A stretch of 64,000 nucleotides of DNA. It comes from JANNSX01 sp963741525 (GTDB lineage: Bacteria; Pseudomonadota; Alphaproteobacteria; Rhizobiales; Hyphomicrobiaceae). Position numbers and translations under genes: made by a program. Under the pieces are notes generated by a model, which searched no databases, was not told the origin of the DNA, and saw only the letters and a program-made list of their open reading frames with translations. Below are positions 1 to 8,414 of this stretch, one piece after another. Location: assembly GCA_963741525.1 (NCBI GenBank), contig CAVUIW010000028.1, positions 577,770-641,769 on the forward strand, read 5' to 3'. How positions within the stretch are numbered: the stretch's first letter is position 1; the number at the start of each line of letters is the position of its first letter.

Positions 1-195
1 CCAGCGCCGGCAGCCGAGCACGTGCTGCCAGTATTCCGTGTGCCAGCCCTTCGGGTTGTCGAAGACGAAGACGAAATCGTGCCAGGCGTCTTTGTCGGTC
101 GAACCATGCTCAGGCCGCCGCTTGGTGGCGTCGCCGCCATAGCGGAATTCCGTGTGGTCGCGTTCGCCGCAATGGGGACAGGTGATCCGGATCAT
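1..195 (-). CDS. soxD: Sarcosine oxidase delta subunit (C-terminus outside window)
   Basis: Heterotetrameric sarcosine oxidase demethylates sarcosine to glycine in the cytoplasm; SoxD is its small zinc-binding subunit. The visible 65 residues begin MIRITCPHCGERDHTEF. C6 and C9, with H58 and C62 in the segment HVLGCRRW, match the family's zinc ligands. The start ATG lies two bases after the soxB stop codon, so the two genes are translationally linked in the usual soxB-soxD order. The C-terminal third, and presumably soxA and soxG, lie beyond the left edge. Identification rests on recognising the conserved N-terminus and the soxB neighbour. Confidence 0.93.
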   Translation of the reverse strand, partial: MIRITCPHCGERDHTEFRYGGDATKRRPEHGSTDKDAWHDFVFVFDNPKGWHTEYWQHVLGCRRW

Positions 196-197
196 GA

Positions 198-1457
198 TTA
201 CTGCTTATACGTCCAATTGCCGATGCCGAACTCGTCGAGCTCGTGGCCGGTTTTGAATCGATCGAGGCGATAGCAGCGATTCAACGCGTGCTCTTCGTCG
301 TGCGCGATGGTGTGGGCGAAGGTCCAGCCGGAGGCGGGCGTTGCCTTGAAGCCCTGATAACACCAGCCGCCATTGATATAGAGATTGTCGACAGGCGTGC
401 GGCCGATGAAGGGCGAGCCGTCCGGCGTCATGTCCTGGATGCCGCCCCAGGAGCGCAGCAGCCGAAGTCGCGAGATGAATGGCATCAGCGACACCGCGCA
501 TTCGGCGACCGTCTGCACTTTCGGCAGCATGCCGCGCTGCGCATAGGTATTGAAACCGTCGATATGTCCGCCGAAGACGAGGCCGCCTTTGTCGGACTGC
601 GAGAGATAGAACAGCTCCGCGCCGAAGGAGATGACGTGGTGCACGATGGGCTTCAGCGGCTCCGAGACGAAGGCCTGCAGCACATGACTTTCGACGGGAA
701 GCTTCAGACCCGCCATGGCCGCGACATGCGAGGAATGGCCGGCCACCGCGATGGCGACCTTGCCGGCGTTGATCCGTCCCCGCGTGGTGTCGATACCGAC
801 GGCGCTTGTTGCCCTCGCGGACGATGCCCGTCACCTCGCAATGCTCGAGAATGTCGACGCCGCTGTTGGTCGGCTCCTCGCGCGTAACCCCAGGCCACCG
901 CATCATGCCGTGCGGTGCCGGCTCGATGCTGGATGAGCCCGCCCCAGATCGGAAAGCGCGCCTCTTTGGAGAAATCGAGATACGGCGCGAGCTTCATCAC
1001 GTCCTCGCGCTCGAGCAGCTCGGCGTCGATGCCGTTCAAGCGCATGGTGTTGCCGCGCCGGCCGAGCACATCGAGCGCGCCCGGCGAATGGGCGAGCACG
1101 ATCTGCCCGCGATGCGACATCATCACGTTGAAGTTGAGCGCGTGCGACAGGCCTTCCCACAGCTTCATCGAGTGCTCGAAAAACTGCGTGTTGCCGTCGA
1201 TCATGTAGTTCGAGCGGACGATCGTCGTGTTCCGCCCGACATTGCCGGAGCCGATATAGCCTTTCTCCACCACCGCGACATTGGTGATACCGTGGTTCTT
1301 GGCGAGGTAGAAGGCGGTGGCCAGTCCATGCCCGCCGCCGCCGATGATGACGACATCATAGGATTTGCGCGGCTCCGGCGCCCGCCACGCGCGCGGCCAG
1401 CCCTCGTTGCCCGTGAGGCGCGTTTTTCAGGATCGCGAAGGCGGAGTAGCGGGACAT
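198..1457 (-). pseudogene. soxB: Sarcosine oxidase beta subunit, broken by three frameshifts
   Basis: Recognisable SoxB (FAD-dependent amine oxidase) of about 418 residues that can only be read by changing frame three times. The N-terminus begins MSRYSAFAILKNA. After a shift near 1420 the frame continues through the FAD-binding segment VVIIGGGGHGLATAFYLAKN and on to WGGLIQHRAGTARHD. After a shift near 878 it continues GVDILEHCEVTGIVREGNK. After a shift near 805 it runs through GGVIDGFN-like and GGWCYQGFKATPASGWTFAH segments to the stop. Each shift fits one extra base (C after C near 1420 and 878; an extra C near 805), and the total span equals 420 codons. The intact domain order argues for recent damage or sequencing error rather than old decay. 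Confidence 0.85.
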
Positions 1458-1540
1458 GCGGGTGGGCCGGGTGATTGACACGGCGAAGTGTCATCACCCG
1501 GATCACCGAGTCGAATGTGCCGGCATTGTCTCTCGCCTTC

Positions 1541-2366
1541 TCATCGAAACAGCGGGGCTCCCATCAAGCCTTGCGCGGCCACGCCGGCGATTAATGCGGT
1601 GTAGAGGATGGCTGCATTCCAAATCGCGGCAACCGGCACCCGCGCGCGATCCGCCAGCAGCCCCACGACCGGCAGCACCTGCATCATGTGCGTCGCGAGG
1701 AAATGCGCGGGGCGCAGATCGCCGCCGGTCGTGGACCAGCCGGTCAACGGCATCCCCGTCGCGTCGGTCAGGTCGCCGCCGATCCAGTGGCTCGCTTGGG
1801 AGCCGAGATATCCGCCGATGGCGAGAGTCAACGCCGAGCCGATGATGAGACCGAGTGCGGCGCCAGTCCTCAGGCCCGCCTGCTCGTCACTCGCCGGGAC
1901 GGCTCCGCCAGACGAGCCAGCCGAAGATCGCAGAGCCCACGACGATGATCGTCGCACCCACGCCCATCAGACTGTAGAGCGCCTGCTCGAGAGGCGTCTC
2001 GATGTTGAAGTGCGACGCCCGGCCGCGCGCGGCCTGCAGCGTGATGTAGGCGATCTCGAGCACCGCCATGGCGGCGGCGGCGAGCATGCTCCGGCTGAGC
2101 AGGCGCGATTGCCGCGCGTCTGACGAAAGCAACGGAGCCAGCAACACGAGCGTGGCGAAGTGTACCGCGAGTGCCGCTTGGAACTTCAGCGGCTTCGACC
2201 AGACGCTGACGCCCTGGAGCAGCCGATCGTCGAGTCCGTGAGCGATGAGCGCCGGGACGGCGATGATCAGCGCGAAGGCGAGGGCGTGGCGCGCCGGCGC
2301 GATCGGGTCGGACGTGCCGGTCGCCATGGCGGACGAGCGGGGCAATTCGAGCGCGAGGCTGGTCAT
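1541..2366 (-). pseudogene. Unknown multi-span membrane protein, one frameshift
   Basis: A hydrophobic protein of about 274 residues that needs one frame change near 1910. The N-terminal part reads from MTSLALELPRSS through WSKPLKFQAALAVHFATLVL to FGWLVWR. After the shift it continues AVPASDEQAGLRTGAALGL and ends GLMGAPLFR. About six to seven hydrophobic segments are visible in total. The ATG overlaps the stop of the upstream ABA4-like gene by four bases (ATGA), which implies coupled translation from one operon. The shift fits a single inserted base. I do not recognise a function; the context (ABA4-like gene plus divergent TetR regulator) is all that can be said. Reading the two halves as separate genes is possible but less likely, because neither half has a complete hydrophobic core. 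Confidence 0.6.
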
Positions 2367-2806
2367 GTGGAGGCTCCAACCGTCGAGGGAAGCAGGTGAC
2401 GCTGTCCGAGCCTGACGCCCTGGAACAGCAGCCAGCCCAGCGGTCCGAACATGAACGTCGCGACGAGAATGGGCGCCTGGATGAACCGAGAAACGCCATG
2501 CTGGTCGGCCTCATCCGCGATCCAGGCGCCGATCAGGAGATCGAAGGCGAGGTAGTGGATCCAGCCGGCGAGCAGCAGCGGATCGCTCTGAAACAGCGCC
2601 CGCACATGGATGATGCTGTCGAAGCCGCCCTCGACCCGGAAGAAATAGGCCAGCACCAACGCCGAATAGGCGACGGCCAGCAGCAGTGGTACGCCAAGAC
2701 GGACAATCCCCGGCAGCACCGGCCAGGATCGGGGTAGGAAGACGAGGGCGAGCCAGCAGAGGCCGGCCGTGGCACTGGCAATCGAGAAAGCGTTCTCCCA
2801 ATTCAT
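2363..2806 (-). CDS. ABA4-like (DUF4281) membrane protein
   Basis: A 147-residue integral membrane protein with four predicted spans. The diagnostic segment is FQSDPLLLAGWIHYLAFDLL followed by IGAWIADEA and later FMFGPLGWLLF, which matches the ABA4-like family named after the plant neoxanthin-related ABA4 protein; its bacterial role is not established. I chose the ATG at 2806 because GGAGG lies five bases before it; an ATG twelve bases further upstream overlaps that ribosome binding site. The next gene starts within the stop codon (ATGA). A TetR-family regulator is divergently transcribed about 120 bases away, so autoregulated control of this operon is likely (inference). Confidence 0.75.
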   Translation of the reverse strand: MNWENAFSIASATAGLCWLALVFLPRSWPVLPGIVRLGVPLLLAVAYSALVLAYFFRVEGGFDSIIHVRALFQSDPLLLAGWIHYLAFDLLIGAWIADEADQHGVSRFIQAPILVATFMFGPLGWLLFQGVRLGQRHLLPSTVGAST

Positions 2807-2924
2807 CGAAACCTCCATCTTTACATTGTCAAAATAAAGTTGCCGGAGTATCTAGACGATGTCAAGATAGATTCTGAGTGCGGCATGGTGACGTCTGAGG
2901 GGCCGCGATCGAGGGGGCCGAGAG
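2807..2924. promoter_or_regulatory. Divergent promoter region between ABA4-like operon and tetR
   Basis: This 118-base AT-richer gap separates two divergent transcripts. On the minus strand the hexamer TTGACA occurs twice, within TCTTGACATCG and within TTTTGACAATG, about 35 bases apart, followed by GGAGG for the ABA4-like gene. The upstream TTGACA is a plausible -35 box. The repeated TTGACA-containing words could also be half sites for the adjacent TetR-family protein. Neither assignment is tested. Confidence 0.35.
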
Positions 2925-3548
2925 ATGCGCAAGGCTGATCAGAAATACCACCACGGCGACCTCCGGAAGGCGCTTGTGGAGGCGGGCATCGCCATCCTGG
3001 GGGAGGCCGGACCCGAGGGCCTGACGCTCAGGGGAGCGGCAGCCCGAGCCGGCGTCTCGCACGCCGCGCCGGCCTACCATTTCGGCAGCCTGCAGGGTCT
3101 GCTGACCGCCATTGCGACGGTCGGATTCCAGCGGTTCCATGCGGCGCTCGGCCGGGCAATCGACGCCGCGCCCACGCGGCCAGTCGAGCGACTGCGCGCC
3201 GCAAGCCGGGCCTATGTCGGATTCGCCGTCGAGAATCCGGCGATCATCCAACTGATGTTCTCGGGCCCCCGGCTCGATTGGAGCCAGGCCCCACTCTGCG
3301 AGGCGGCCGACCACGCCTATGCGCAGCTCTCGGAGATCGTGCGCCCGGCCGCCGCCCATCTCGGCGTCACGACCGAAGATCGCCGGCGCGAGTTGGAGCT
3401 GATGGTGTGGAGCAGCATCCACGGCTTCGCGATGTTATCGAACGCAGGTGTCGTTGGGCGCGGACCGGTCGCGGGCCACGAAGCGATACCGGATCTGGCT
3501 GGCCTGCTGTTTGCGGAGTGGCCGCCGGAAAAGGCCGCCCAAAAATGA
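2925..3548 (+). CDS. TetR/AcrR family transcriptional regulator
   Basis: A 207-residue one-component regulator. Residues about 10-57 form the TetR helix-turn-helix (GPEGLTLRGAAARAGVSHAA, then PAYHFGSLQGLL). The C-terminal ligand domain contains MVWSSIHGFAMLSNAG, matching the WHG-type C-terminal domain. GAGGGGG stands about seven bases before the ATG. The gene is divergent from the ABA4-like operon, so it probably represses that operon and itself. The inducer is unknown. A hairpin follows the stop codon directly. Confidence 0.88.
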   Translation: MRKADQKYHHGDLRKALVEAGIAILGEAGPEGLTLRGAAARAGVSHAAPAYHFGSLQGLLTAIATVGFQRFHAALGRAIDAAPTRPVERLRAASRAYVGFAVENPAIIQLMFSGPRLDWSQAPLCEAADHAYAQLSEIVRPAAAHLGVTTEDRRRELELMVWSSIHGFAMLSNAGVVGRGPVAGHEAIPDLAGLLFAEWPPEKAAQK

Positions 3549-3552
3549 GTTT

Positions 3553-3586
3553 GGCCCCGCTTGCCATGGATCTGGCAAACGGGGCC
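3553..3586 (+). terminator. Hairpin after tetR, putative terminator
   Basis: Arms GGCCCCG and CGGGGCC enclose a second pair of arms TTGCC and GGCAA around an eight-base loop, four bases after the tetR stop. The stem is strong, but no clear T-tract follows, so terminator function is only probable. Confidence 0.5.
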
Positions 3587-3659
3587 CAAGTCTACCTTAT
3601 CGGGCCGAGCGCCGGGCGGATCGGGGGGCGTCCGCAAGCGGCAGCCGTCTCAGAACCGA

Positions 3660-4022
3660 TCAGTCGCAGACCTGTCTCCAGTAGCAGTACTTGTCGAGGC
3701 CGAAGAGGCCCGTGCGCTCGCAGTGCCAGTCGCGATGGCAGCTGTCGTAACCGCCGGTGCCGTAGCCGCCACCGGAATAGTAGGTGTCGTAGCCGCCGTA
3801 GGGCTGCTGAACATGCAAACGGCGGCTCTTGCGGCGCGAGTGACGGCGGTGCTGCACTTGCTCGTCGCAGGAAATCGCGCGGTCGTTTGCGCCAATGTGC
3901 CGGTGATTGCCTTGGTAGTCGCTATAGCTACAGCCGCGATGGCCGCCGCCGGCGCTGGCGGGCGTCGCCAGAGCCGCGACGACGATCGCGGCGGCAACGC
4001 CAATGGATGTCCAGGTCTGCAT
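3660..4022 (-). CDS. Small secreted Cys/His/Gly/Tyr-rich protein, unknown function
   Basis: A 120-residue protein beginning with a clear signal peptide (MQTWTSIGVAAAIVVAALAT, then PASAGGGH, cleavage expected after ASA). The mature part is basic and rich in His, Gly and Tyr, with six cysteines (for example YSDYQGNHRHIG, then a GGYGTGGYDSCHRDWHC stretch), which suggests disulfides in the periplasm. No family is recognised. An open frame on the opposite strand is longer, but its translation has no signal, no domain and the composition expected of an antisense shadow. Confidence 0.6.
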   Translation of the reverse strand: MQTWTSIGVAAAIVVAALATPASAGGGHRGCSYSDYQGNHRHIGANDRAISCDEQVQHRRHSRRKSRRLHVQQPYGGYDTYYSGGGYGTGGYDSCHRDWHCERTGLFGLDKYCYWRQVCD

Positions 4023-4228
4023 GATGTACGTCCCCTTCAGAGTGCCGGCGGCGTGTCGCCGGGGTTCAACCGGAGCGGGGAAACGGCTTTGCTACCTGCA
4101 TCGCCACCCCACCCTTGGGACGTACAATGTAACGGCGCACTTGAACCGGACCTGAACGGGGTGTGCAGTCTTCCGACAGCCTTCGGCACGAAACCGGGAG
4201 TTGCTAAGCCATTGGCTGGAGCGGTGGA

Positions 4229-4969
4229 ATGACCAGTGGGGAAATCGTCCTGGCGGCCTTGGCCCTGCTCGTGGCGGGCGTCGTCAAGGGCATTACTGGC
4301 ATCGGCTATTCGACGACTGCCCTACCGCTTCTTGCCCTATCGGTCGGCCTGAAGACCGGCATGCCGCTGGTGTTGCTGCCCTCGATCGCGGGCAATCTGC
4401 TGGTCATGCGCAACGCCGGCGGCTTCGGTGAGATGGCGCGGCGGTTCTGGCCGCTCTATGCGGCGTTGCTGCCGGGGCTTGCCCTGGGTCTCTGGGTACT
4501 GCCGCAGATCGACGATCTCAAGGCGGCCGGACTGCTCGGAGGCGTGCTCGCGACCTACGCAACATTCATGCTGGTGCGCGGTCCTTGGATGATGCCCGAG
4601 CCTATGGCGCGTTTCGCGAAAGCGCCGGCCGGTTTCCTGAGCGGCCTGTTCAACGGCATGACGGGATCTCAGGTGATGCCGCTCGTGCCCTATCTATTGT
4701 CCGTGCCGTTATCGCCGTCGCAGTTCGTGCAAGCCTCCAACATCTCCTTCACGTTGTCGTCGCTGGTGATGCTGGTGGGGCTCGCGTGGGTGGGGCTGCT
4801 CGGCTGGACCGAGCTCGCACTGACGGTAGCTGGCATCGCGCCGGCCCTGCTCGGCGTTGCGATCGGCAACGCGATCCAAAAGCGTCTCGCCGCCGAGACG
4901 CTTCGCAGGCTCGTGCTCGTGGCGCTGCTGGCGATGGGGCTGGCGCTGGTGGTGAAGGTGATTGTCTGA
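4229..4969 (+). CDS. TauE/SafE family sulfite/organosulfur permease
   Basis: A 246-residue inner-membrane protein with about eight predicted spans arranged as two related halves. The glycine-rich first segment GVVKGITGIGYSTTALPLLA and the second-half counterpart GFLSGLFNGMTGSQVMPLVP are the duplicated signature of the TauE/SafE (DUF81) family, whose members export sulfite, sulfoacetate or related anions. The substrate here cannot be told. The gene stands alone; the next gene converges on it with only three bases between the stop codons. Confidence 0.85.
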   Translation: MTSGEIVLAALALLVAGVVKGITGIGYSTTALPLLALSVGLKTGMPLVLLPSIAGNLLVMRNAGGFGEMARRFWPLYAALLPGLALGLWVLPQIDDLKAAGLLGGVLATYATFMLVRGPWMMPEPMARFAKAPAGFLSGLFNGMTGSQVMPLVPYLLSVPLSPSQFVQASNISFTLSSLVMLVGLAWVGLLGWTELALTVAGIAPALLGVAIGNAIQKRLAAETLRRLVLVALLAMGLALVVKVIV

Positions 4970-4972
4970 ACC

Positions 4973-5368
4973 TTACAACCGCTTCAACTCGAACTTGCCG
5001 CTCGCCTGATCGCTGGTGAATGTCACGGCCTGGCCGTTGGGATCATCGGTGCTGATCAGCACGCGGAGCTTGCCGTGGATCTGGTACTGCTCGTTTTCGA
5101 ACTCGCCGATGTAGCGTCCGTCGCGGACCGTCGTCAGCTCGCCGATCTGCTGGAACTCGAAGGAGGGCGAGGAGCAGTGGGCCGCCACCTCGTGCACGGT
5201 ATCCGACGTTTGCCGGTAGTAGACCTTGCAGGTGACCGTCTCCGGCTCACCCGAGCGCGGCTGGACGAAGCCTTCGCCGGTCCAGCTGCCTTCGAGCAGC
5301 GAGCTTCCGGCGGAGACGGGTGAAGCGAGAGAAAGGGCGGCGAGGGCGAGGAGAGTGACGCGCAACAT
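4973..5368 (-). CDS. Small secreted protein, unknown function
   Basis: A 131-residue protein starting MLRVTLLALAALSLASPVSA, a clean signal peptide. An ATG nine codons upstream would put charged residues ahead of the signal and was rejected. The mature protein reads GSWTGEGFVQPRSGEPETVT, with two cysteines (TCKVYYRQ and AAHCSS), then FEFQQIGEL and YIGEFENEQYQIHGKL. This pattern resembles small periplasmic beta-rich proteins that are common and uncharacterised in Rhizobiales. No enzymatic motif is visible. The stop converges on that of the TauE/SafE gene. Confidence 0.65.
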   Translation of the reverse strand: MLRVTLLALAALSLASPVSAGSSLLEGSWTGEGFVQPRSGEPETVTCKVYYRQTSDTVHEVAAHCSSPSFEFQQIGELTTVRDGRYIGEFENEQYQIHGKLRVLISTDDPNGQAVTFTSDQASGKFELKRL

Positions 5369-5494
5369 GAGACGCTCCAGATTTTCGTCAGCCAAGCTTT
5401 TCGTGGCCGACGAAAGAGGCGTCAGAGCGGCAGCATACCGGCCAAATCTGGCCGATATGTCATGCGGTTGGTCCGGGTTCGGATAAGCTCAACC

Positions 5495-6196
5495 TCAGGC
5501 CCTGGCGCCCAGAACGTTGTGCTTGCGCTTGATGAGGTCCTTGGCGGTCTCGACGGCGACCGCCGCGTCGCGGCAATAGGCGTCCGCACCGACCGCCTTG
5601 CCGAACTCCTCGTTCAGCGGCGCGCCGCCGACCATGACGATCAGCTTGTCGCGCAGACCCTTCTGCTTCAGCGTGTCGACCACGACCTTCATGTAAGGCA
5701 TGGTCGTCGTCAGCAGCGCCGACATGCCGATGATGTCGGGGTCGTGCTCTTCGATGGCGGCGAGATATTTCTCGACGGCGTTGTTGATGCCGAGGTCGAT
5801 CACCTCGAAGCCGGCGCCTTCCATCATCATGCCGACGAGGTTCTTGCCGATGTCGTGGATGTCGCCCTTGACGGTGCCGATGACCATCTTGCCCTGCTTG
5901 GGCGCGCCGGTGGCGGCCAGCAGCGGCCGCAGGATGAACATGCCGCCCTTCATGGCGTTGGCCGACAGCAGCACCTCCGGCACGAACAGGATGCCGTCGC
6001 GGAAGTCGATGCCGACGATCCGCATGCCCTCGACCAGCGCTTCGGTCAGCACCTTGTAGGGTGCCCAGCCGCGGCCGAGCAGGATGTTGACGCCTTCCAC
6101 GACCTCCTCCTTGAGGCCGTCGTAGAGATCGTCGTGCATCTGCGCGACGAGGTCCTCATCGTTCAGGTTCTCGAGAATGATCTCATCATCGGCCAT
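5495..6196 (-). CDS. Corrinoid (B12-binding) protein of methyltransferase system
   Basis: A 233-residue cytoplasmic corrinoid carrier. Residues about 1-90 form the helical cap domain (EALVEGMRIVGIDFRDGILF, then VPEVLLSANAMKGG). The B12-binding Rossmann domain carries the base-off signature GTVKGDIHDIGKNLV, whose His is the lower cobalt ligand, followed by SALLTTTMPYMK and VMVGGAPLN. Such proteins accept a methyl group from an MttB-type enzyme and pass it to tetrahydrofolate through a second methyltransferase. The MttB homologue is divergently transcribed 400 bases away. I chose the ATG at 6196 because it has GGAG seven bases upstream and starts the conserved region. No third component is visible in the window. 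Confidence 0.9.
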   Translation of the reverse strand: MADDEIILENLNDEDLVAQMHDDLYDGLKEEVVEGVNILLGRGWAPYKVLTEALVEGMRIVGIDFRDGILFVPEVLLSANAMKGGMFILRPLLAATGAPKQGKMVIGTVKGDIHDIGKNLVGMMMEGAGFEVIDLGINNAVEKYLAAIEEHDPDIIGMSALLTTTMPYMKVVVDTLKQKGLRDKLIVMVGGAPLNEEFGKAVGADAYCRDAAVAVETAKDLIKRKHNVLGARA

Positions 6197-6306
6197 GTGT
6201 GGGCTCCAAGCGGGTCGCTGTCGCGAACGGGCCTTCATACCGGCGAGGACCACTCCGGCGCAATGCCGAAAGCGACACAGCGCGGCGGCATTGAGACGCG
6301 AGGCAG

Positions 6307-6477
6307 CGCACGTTCAGGCGAAGTGGCCTCCGGTTCACCGTAGAACGTGCGCAAACCAAAGAACGCACGTTCAGGCGAAGTGGCCTCCGGTTCGCCGTAG
6401 AACGTGCGCAAACCAAAGAACGCACGTTCAGGCGAAGTGACCCCCGGTTCGCCGTAGAACGAGCGCCAAACAAAAGA
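6307..6477. repeat. Three tandem 57-bp hairpin repeats in divergent promoter region
   Basis: Three head-to-tail units of exactly 57 bases start at 6307, 6364 and 6421, with units 1 and 2 nearly identical and unit 3 diverged at its end. Each unit is an imperfect palindrome. In unit 2 the outer arms CGCACGTTC and GAACGTGCG are perfect over nine bases, and the inner arms are GGCGAA and TTCGCC. A 12-base purine-rich linker separates the units. They fill most of the 406-base gap between the corrinoid-protein and MttB genes. A fourth diverged copy lies at 8349-8408. Confidence 0.9.
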
Positions 6478-6602
6478 TGTCGCAATCGGATGGCACAAGG
6501 CCGCCCGAGGACGGACGAGGGACTGGCCCCCGGCGCAAAGAGGGGGCAGAACAGTCAAGGCCCGGCGAAGCAGCCGGCCCCAGCAAATTCCGAGGACGAG
6601 CC

Positions 6603-8174
6603 ATGGCCGACGAAACCCCTGCATCAGCAACCGATGGCCGGCGGCGGCGTGCGAGCGGCGGGGCCGAGGCGCGCCGCACCGCCCGGCGCGGCCAGGGCCC
6701 TGTCCAGCTCCCGGCCATCGTTCGGAAGATCAAACCCTACGACATTCTCGACGAGGAAGGACTCCAGCTCATCGAGGGCAATGCCGACCTGATCCTGCAG
6801 GAGATCGGCATCGAGATCCGCGACGACGACGAGGCGATCGCGCTCTGGAAGGATGCCGGGGCAAGCGTCGATGGCCTGCGGGTGCGGTTTCCGAAGGGCC
6901 TCTGCCGCTCGCTCATCAACGCCACCGCGCCCCGATCCTTTACCCAGCACGCCCGTAATCCGGCCCGCTCGGTCGAGATCGGCGGCAACACGACGGTCTT
7001 TGCGCCGGTCTATGGCCCGCCCTTCGTGCGAGGTCTCGACGGCGAGCGCCGCTACGGGACCATCGAAGACTTCCGCAATCTCGTGCGGCTCTCCTACATG
7101 GCGCCGGCGCTGCACCATTCGGGTGGCACGGTCTGCGAGCCGGTCGACGTGCCGGTGCACAAGCGCCACCTCGACATGGTCTACAGCCACATCCGCTACT
7201 CGGATAAGCCCTTCATGGGCTCGGTGACGCATCCGTTGCGCGCCGAGGATTCCGTGTCGATGGCGAAGCTCGTGTTCGGCGAGAAGTTCGTCGATGAGAA
7301 TTGCGTGATGATCAATCTGATCAACGTCAACTCGCCGATGATCTACGATGGCACAATGCTCGGCGCCTTGAAGACCTATGCGCGGGCAGGCCAGGCCTGC
7401 ATCACCACGCCGTTCATTCTTTCCGGTGCCATGAGCCCGGTCTCGCAGGCCGGGACGCTGACGCAGGTTCTGGCCGAGGTACTCGTGGGCGCCGCGACGA
7501 CCCAACTTGTCCGCAAGGGCGCGCCGGTCGTGTTCGGCGTGTTCGCATCGTCCATGTCGATGCAGTCGGGCGCGCCGACCTTCGGCACTCCCGAGCCGGC
7601 GATGGTCATCTACGGCGCGGCCCAATTGGCGCGCCGTCTCGGCATTCCATTCCGCTCCGGCGGCTCGCTGTGTGCATCCAAGATGTGTGATGCCCAGGCG
7701 GCCTACGAGAGCGCGCAGACCCTCATCCCAACGCTGATGGCCGGCACGCACTTTGTGTTGCATGCTGCGGGATGGCTCGAGGGCGGGCTCGTCTCGAGCT
7801 TCGACAAGTTCATCATGGACGTCGACCAGTGCGCCATGATGCAGCGCTTCGCCGCCGGTATCGATCTGTCCGAGAATGGCCAGGCGCTCTCGGCCATCCG
7901 TGAGGTGCGCGGCAGCGGACAGACCCACTTCCTCGGCTCCAAGCACACCCAGGACAATTTCGAGACGGCCTTCTACCGCTCGATCGTCGCCGACAACAAT
8001 TCCTTCGAGCAGTGGACGGCCGAGGGTGGTCAGCGAACCGAGCAGAAAGCCCACGGCGTCGCGGAGAAATGGCTGAAGGAGTATGAGGCGCCGGCCCTCG
8101 ACCAGGGCATCGACGAGGCGCTCGGCGAGTTCATCGCCAAGAAGAAGGCGATGCTACCCGACAGTCTCACTTGA
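6603..8174 (+). CDS. MttB-family (trimethylamine/glycine betaine) methyltransferase, non-pyrrolysine
   Basis: A 523-residue member of the MttB superfamily (COG5598), which moves a methyl group from a quaternary or tertiary amine to a corrinoid protein. Family segments include GNTTVFAPVYGPPFVRGLDG, HSGGTVCEPVDVPVHKRHLD, NVNSPMIYDGTMLGAL and RSGGSLCASKMCDAQAAYES. There is no in-frame amber codon, so this is the pyrrolysine-free branch, which includes glycine betaine methyltransferases. The substrate here is inferred, not shown. The ATG at 6603 was preferred over an upstream one because the extra 42 residues derive from non-conserved, repeat-adjacent sequence. Its corrinoid partner is divergent at 5495-6196, and sarcosine oxidase genes lie 5 kb away. 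Confidence 0.88.
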   Translation: MADETPASATDGRRRRASGGAEARRTARRGQGPVQLPAIVRKIKPYDILDEEGLQLIEGNADLILQEIGIEIRDDDEAIALWKDAGASVDGLRVRFPKGLCRSLINATAPRSFTQHARNPARSVEIGGNTTVFAPVYGPPFVRGLDGERRYGTIEDFRNLVRLSYMAPALHHSGGTVCEPVDVPVHKRHLDMVYSHIRYSDKPFMGSVTHPLRAEDSVSMAKLVFGEKFVDENCVMINLINVNSPMIYDGTMLGALKTYARAGQACITTPFILSGAMSPVSQAGTLTQVLAEVLVGAATTQLVRKGAPVVFGVFASSMSMQSGAPTFGTPEPAMVIYGAAQLARRLGIPFRSGGSLCASKMCDAQAAYESAQTLIPTLMAGTHFVLHAAGWLEGGLVSSFDKFIMDVDQCAMMQRFAAGIDLSENGQALSAIREVRGSGQTHFLGSKHTQDNFETAFYRSIVADNNSFEQWTAEGGQRTEQKAHGVAEKWLKEYEAPALDQGIDEALGEFIAKKKAMLPDSLT

Positions 8175-8348
8175 CTGGAACCGGGTAGCTCCCCCACCGC
8201 TCAGGAGAAAGGCATCGACCTGGTGAACAACCAGGTCCGGAAGGCTTTTCGCCTGTATGAAGACAATTGAGCGGATAGAATTTCCGTTTCGTCCACCTTT
8301 CTTTTACCTCCCTCGGCGAGGATCACCGGCAGGAATTTCGCGCCGGGC

Positions 8349-8408
8349 GGTGCGCGTTGCGGCGAAGTGGAGGCCGGTTCGCCGTTAGAACGCGCGCCAA
8401 GCAAAGGG
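8349..8408. repeat. Diverged copy of the 57-bp hairpin repeat
   Basis: A single copy with the inner arms GGCGAAGTGG and CCGGTTCGCC intact and outer arms altered (GCGCGTT / AACGCGC). It sits directly upstream of the GTG start at 8415, after the MttB gene. Confidence 0.8.
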
Positions 8409-8414
8409 ACTCCC

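Noticed and set aside
3561..4232. A plus-strand 223-residue frame opposite the small secreted protein
   Set aside because: The minus-strand product has a clean signal peptide and cysteine pattern; the plus-strand translation is low-complexity Ala/Val with no start signal.
6307..6477. Possible CRISPR array
   Set aside because: The three 57-base units are contiguous with no variable spacers and are themselves palindromic; no cas genes are seen.
6624..8054. A 476-residue antisense frame over the MttB gene
   Set aside because: It is a GC-rich shadow with no domain, no ribosome binding site and an Arg/His/Asp-biased composition; the plus strand holds a complete known enzyme.
6603..8174. Pyrrolysine-containing trimethylamine methyltransferase
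   Set aside because: No in-frame TAG codon interrupts the gene and no pyl genes are seen; it belongs to the non-pyrrolysine branch.
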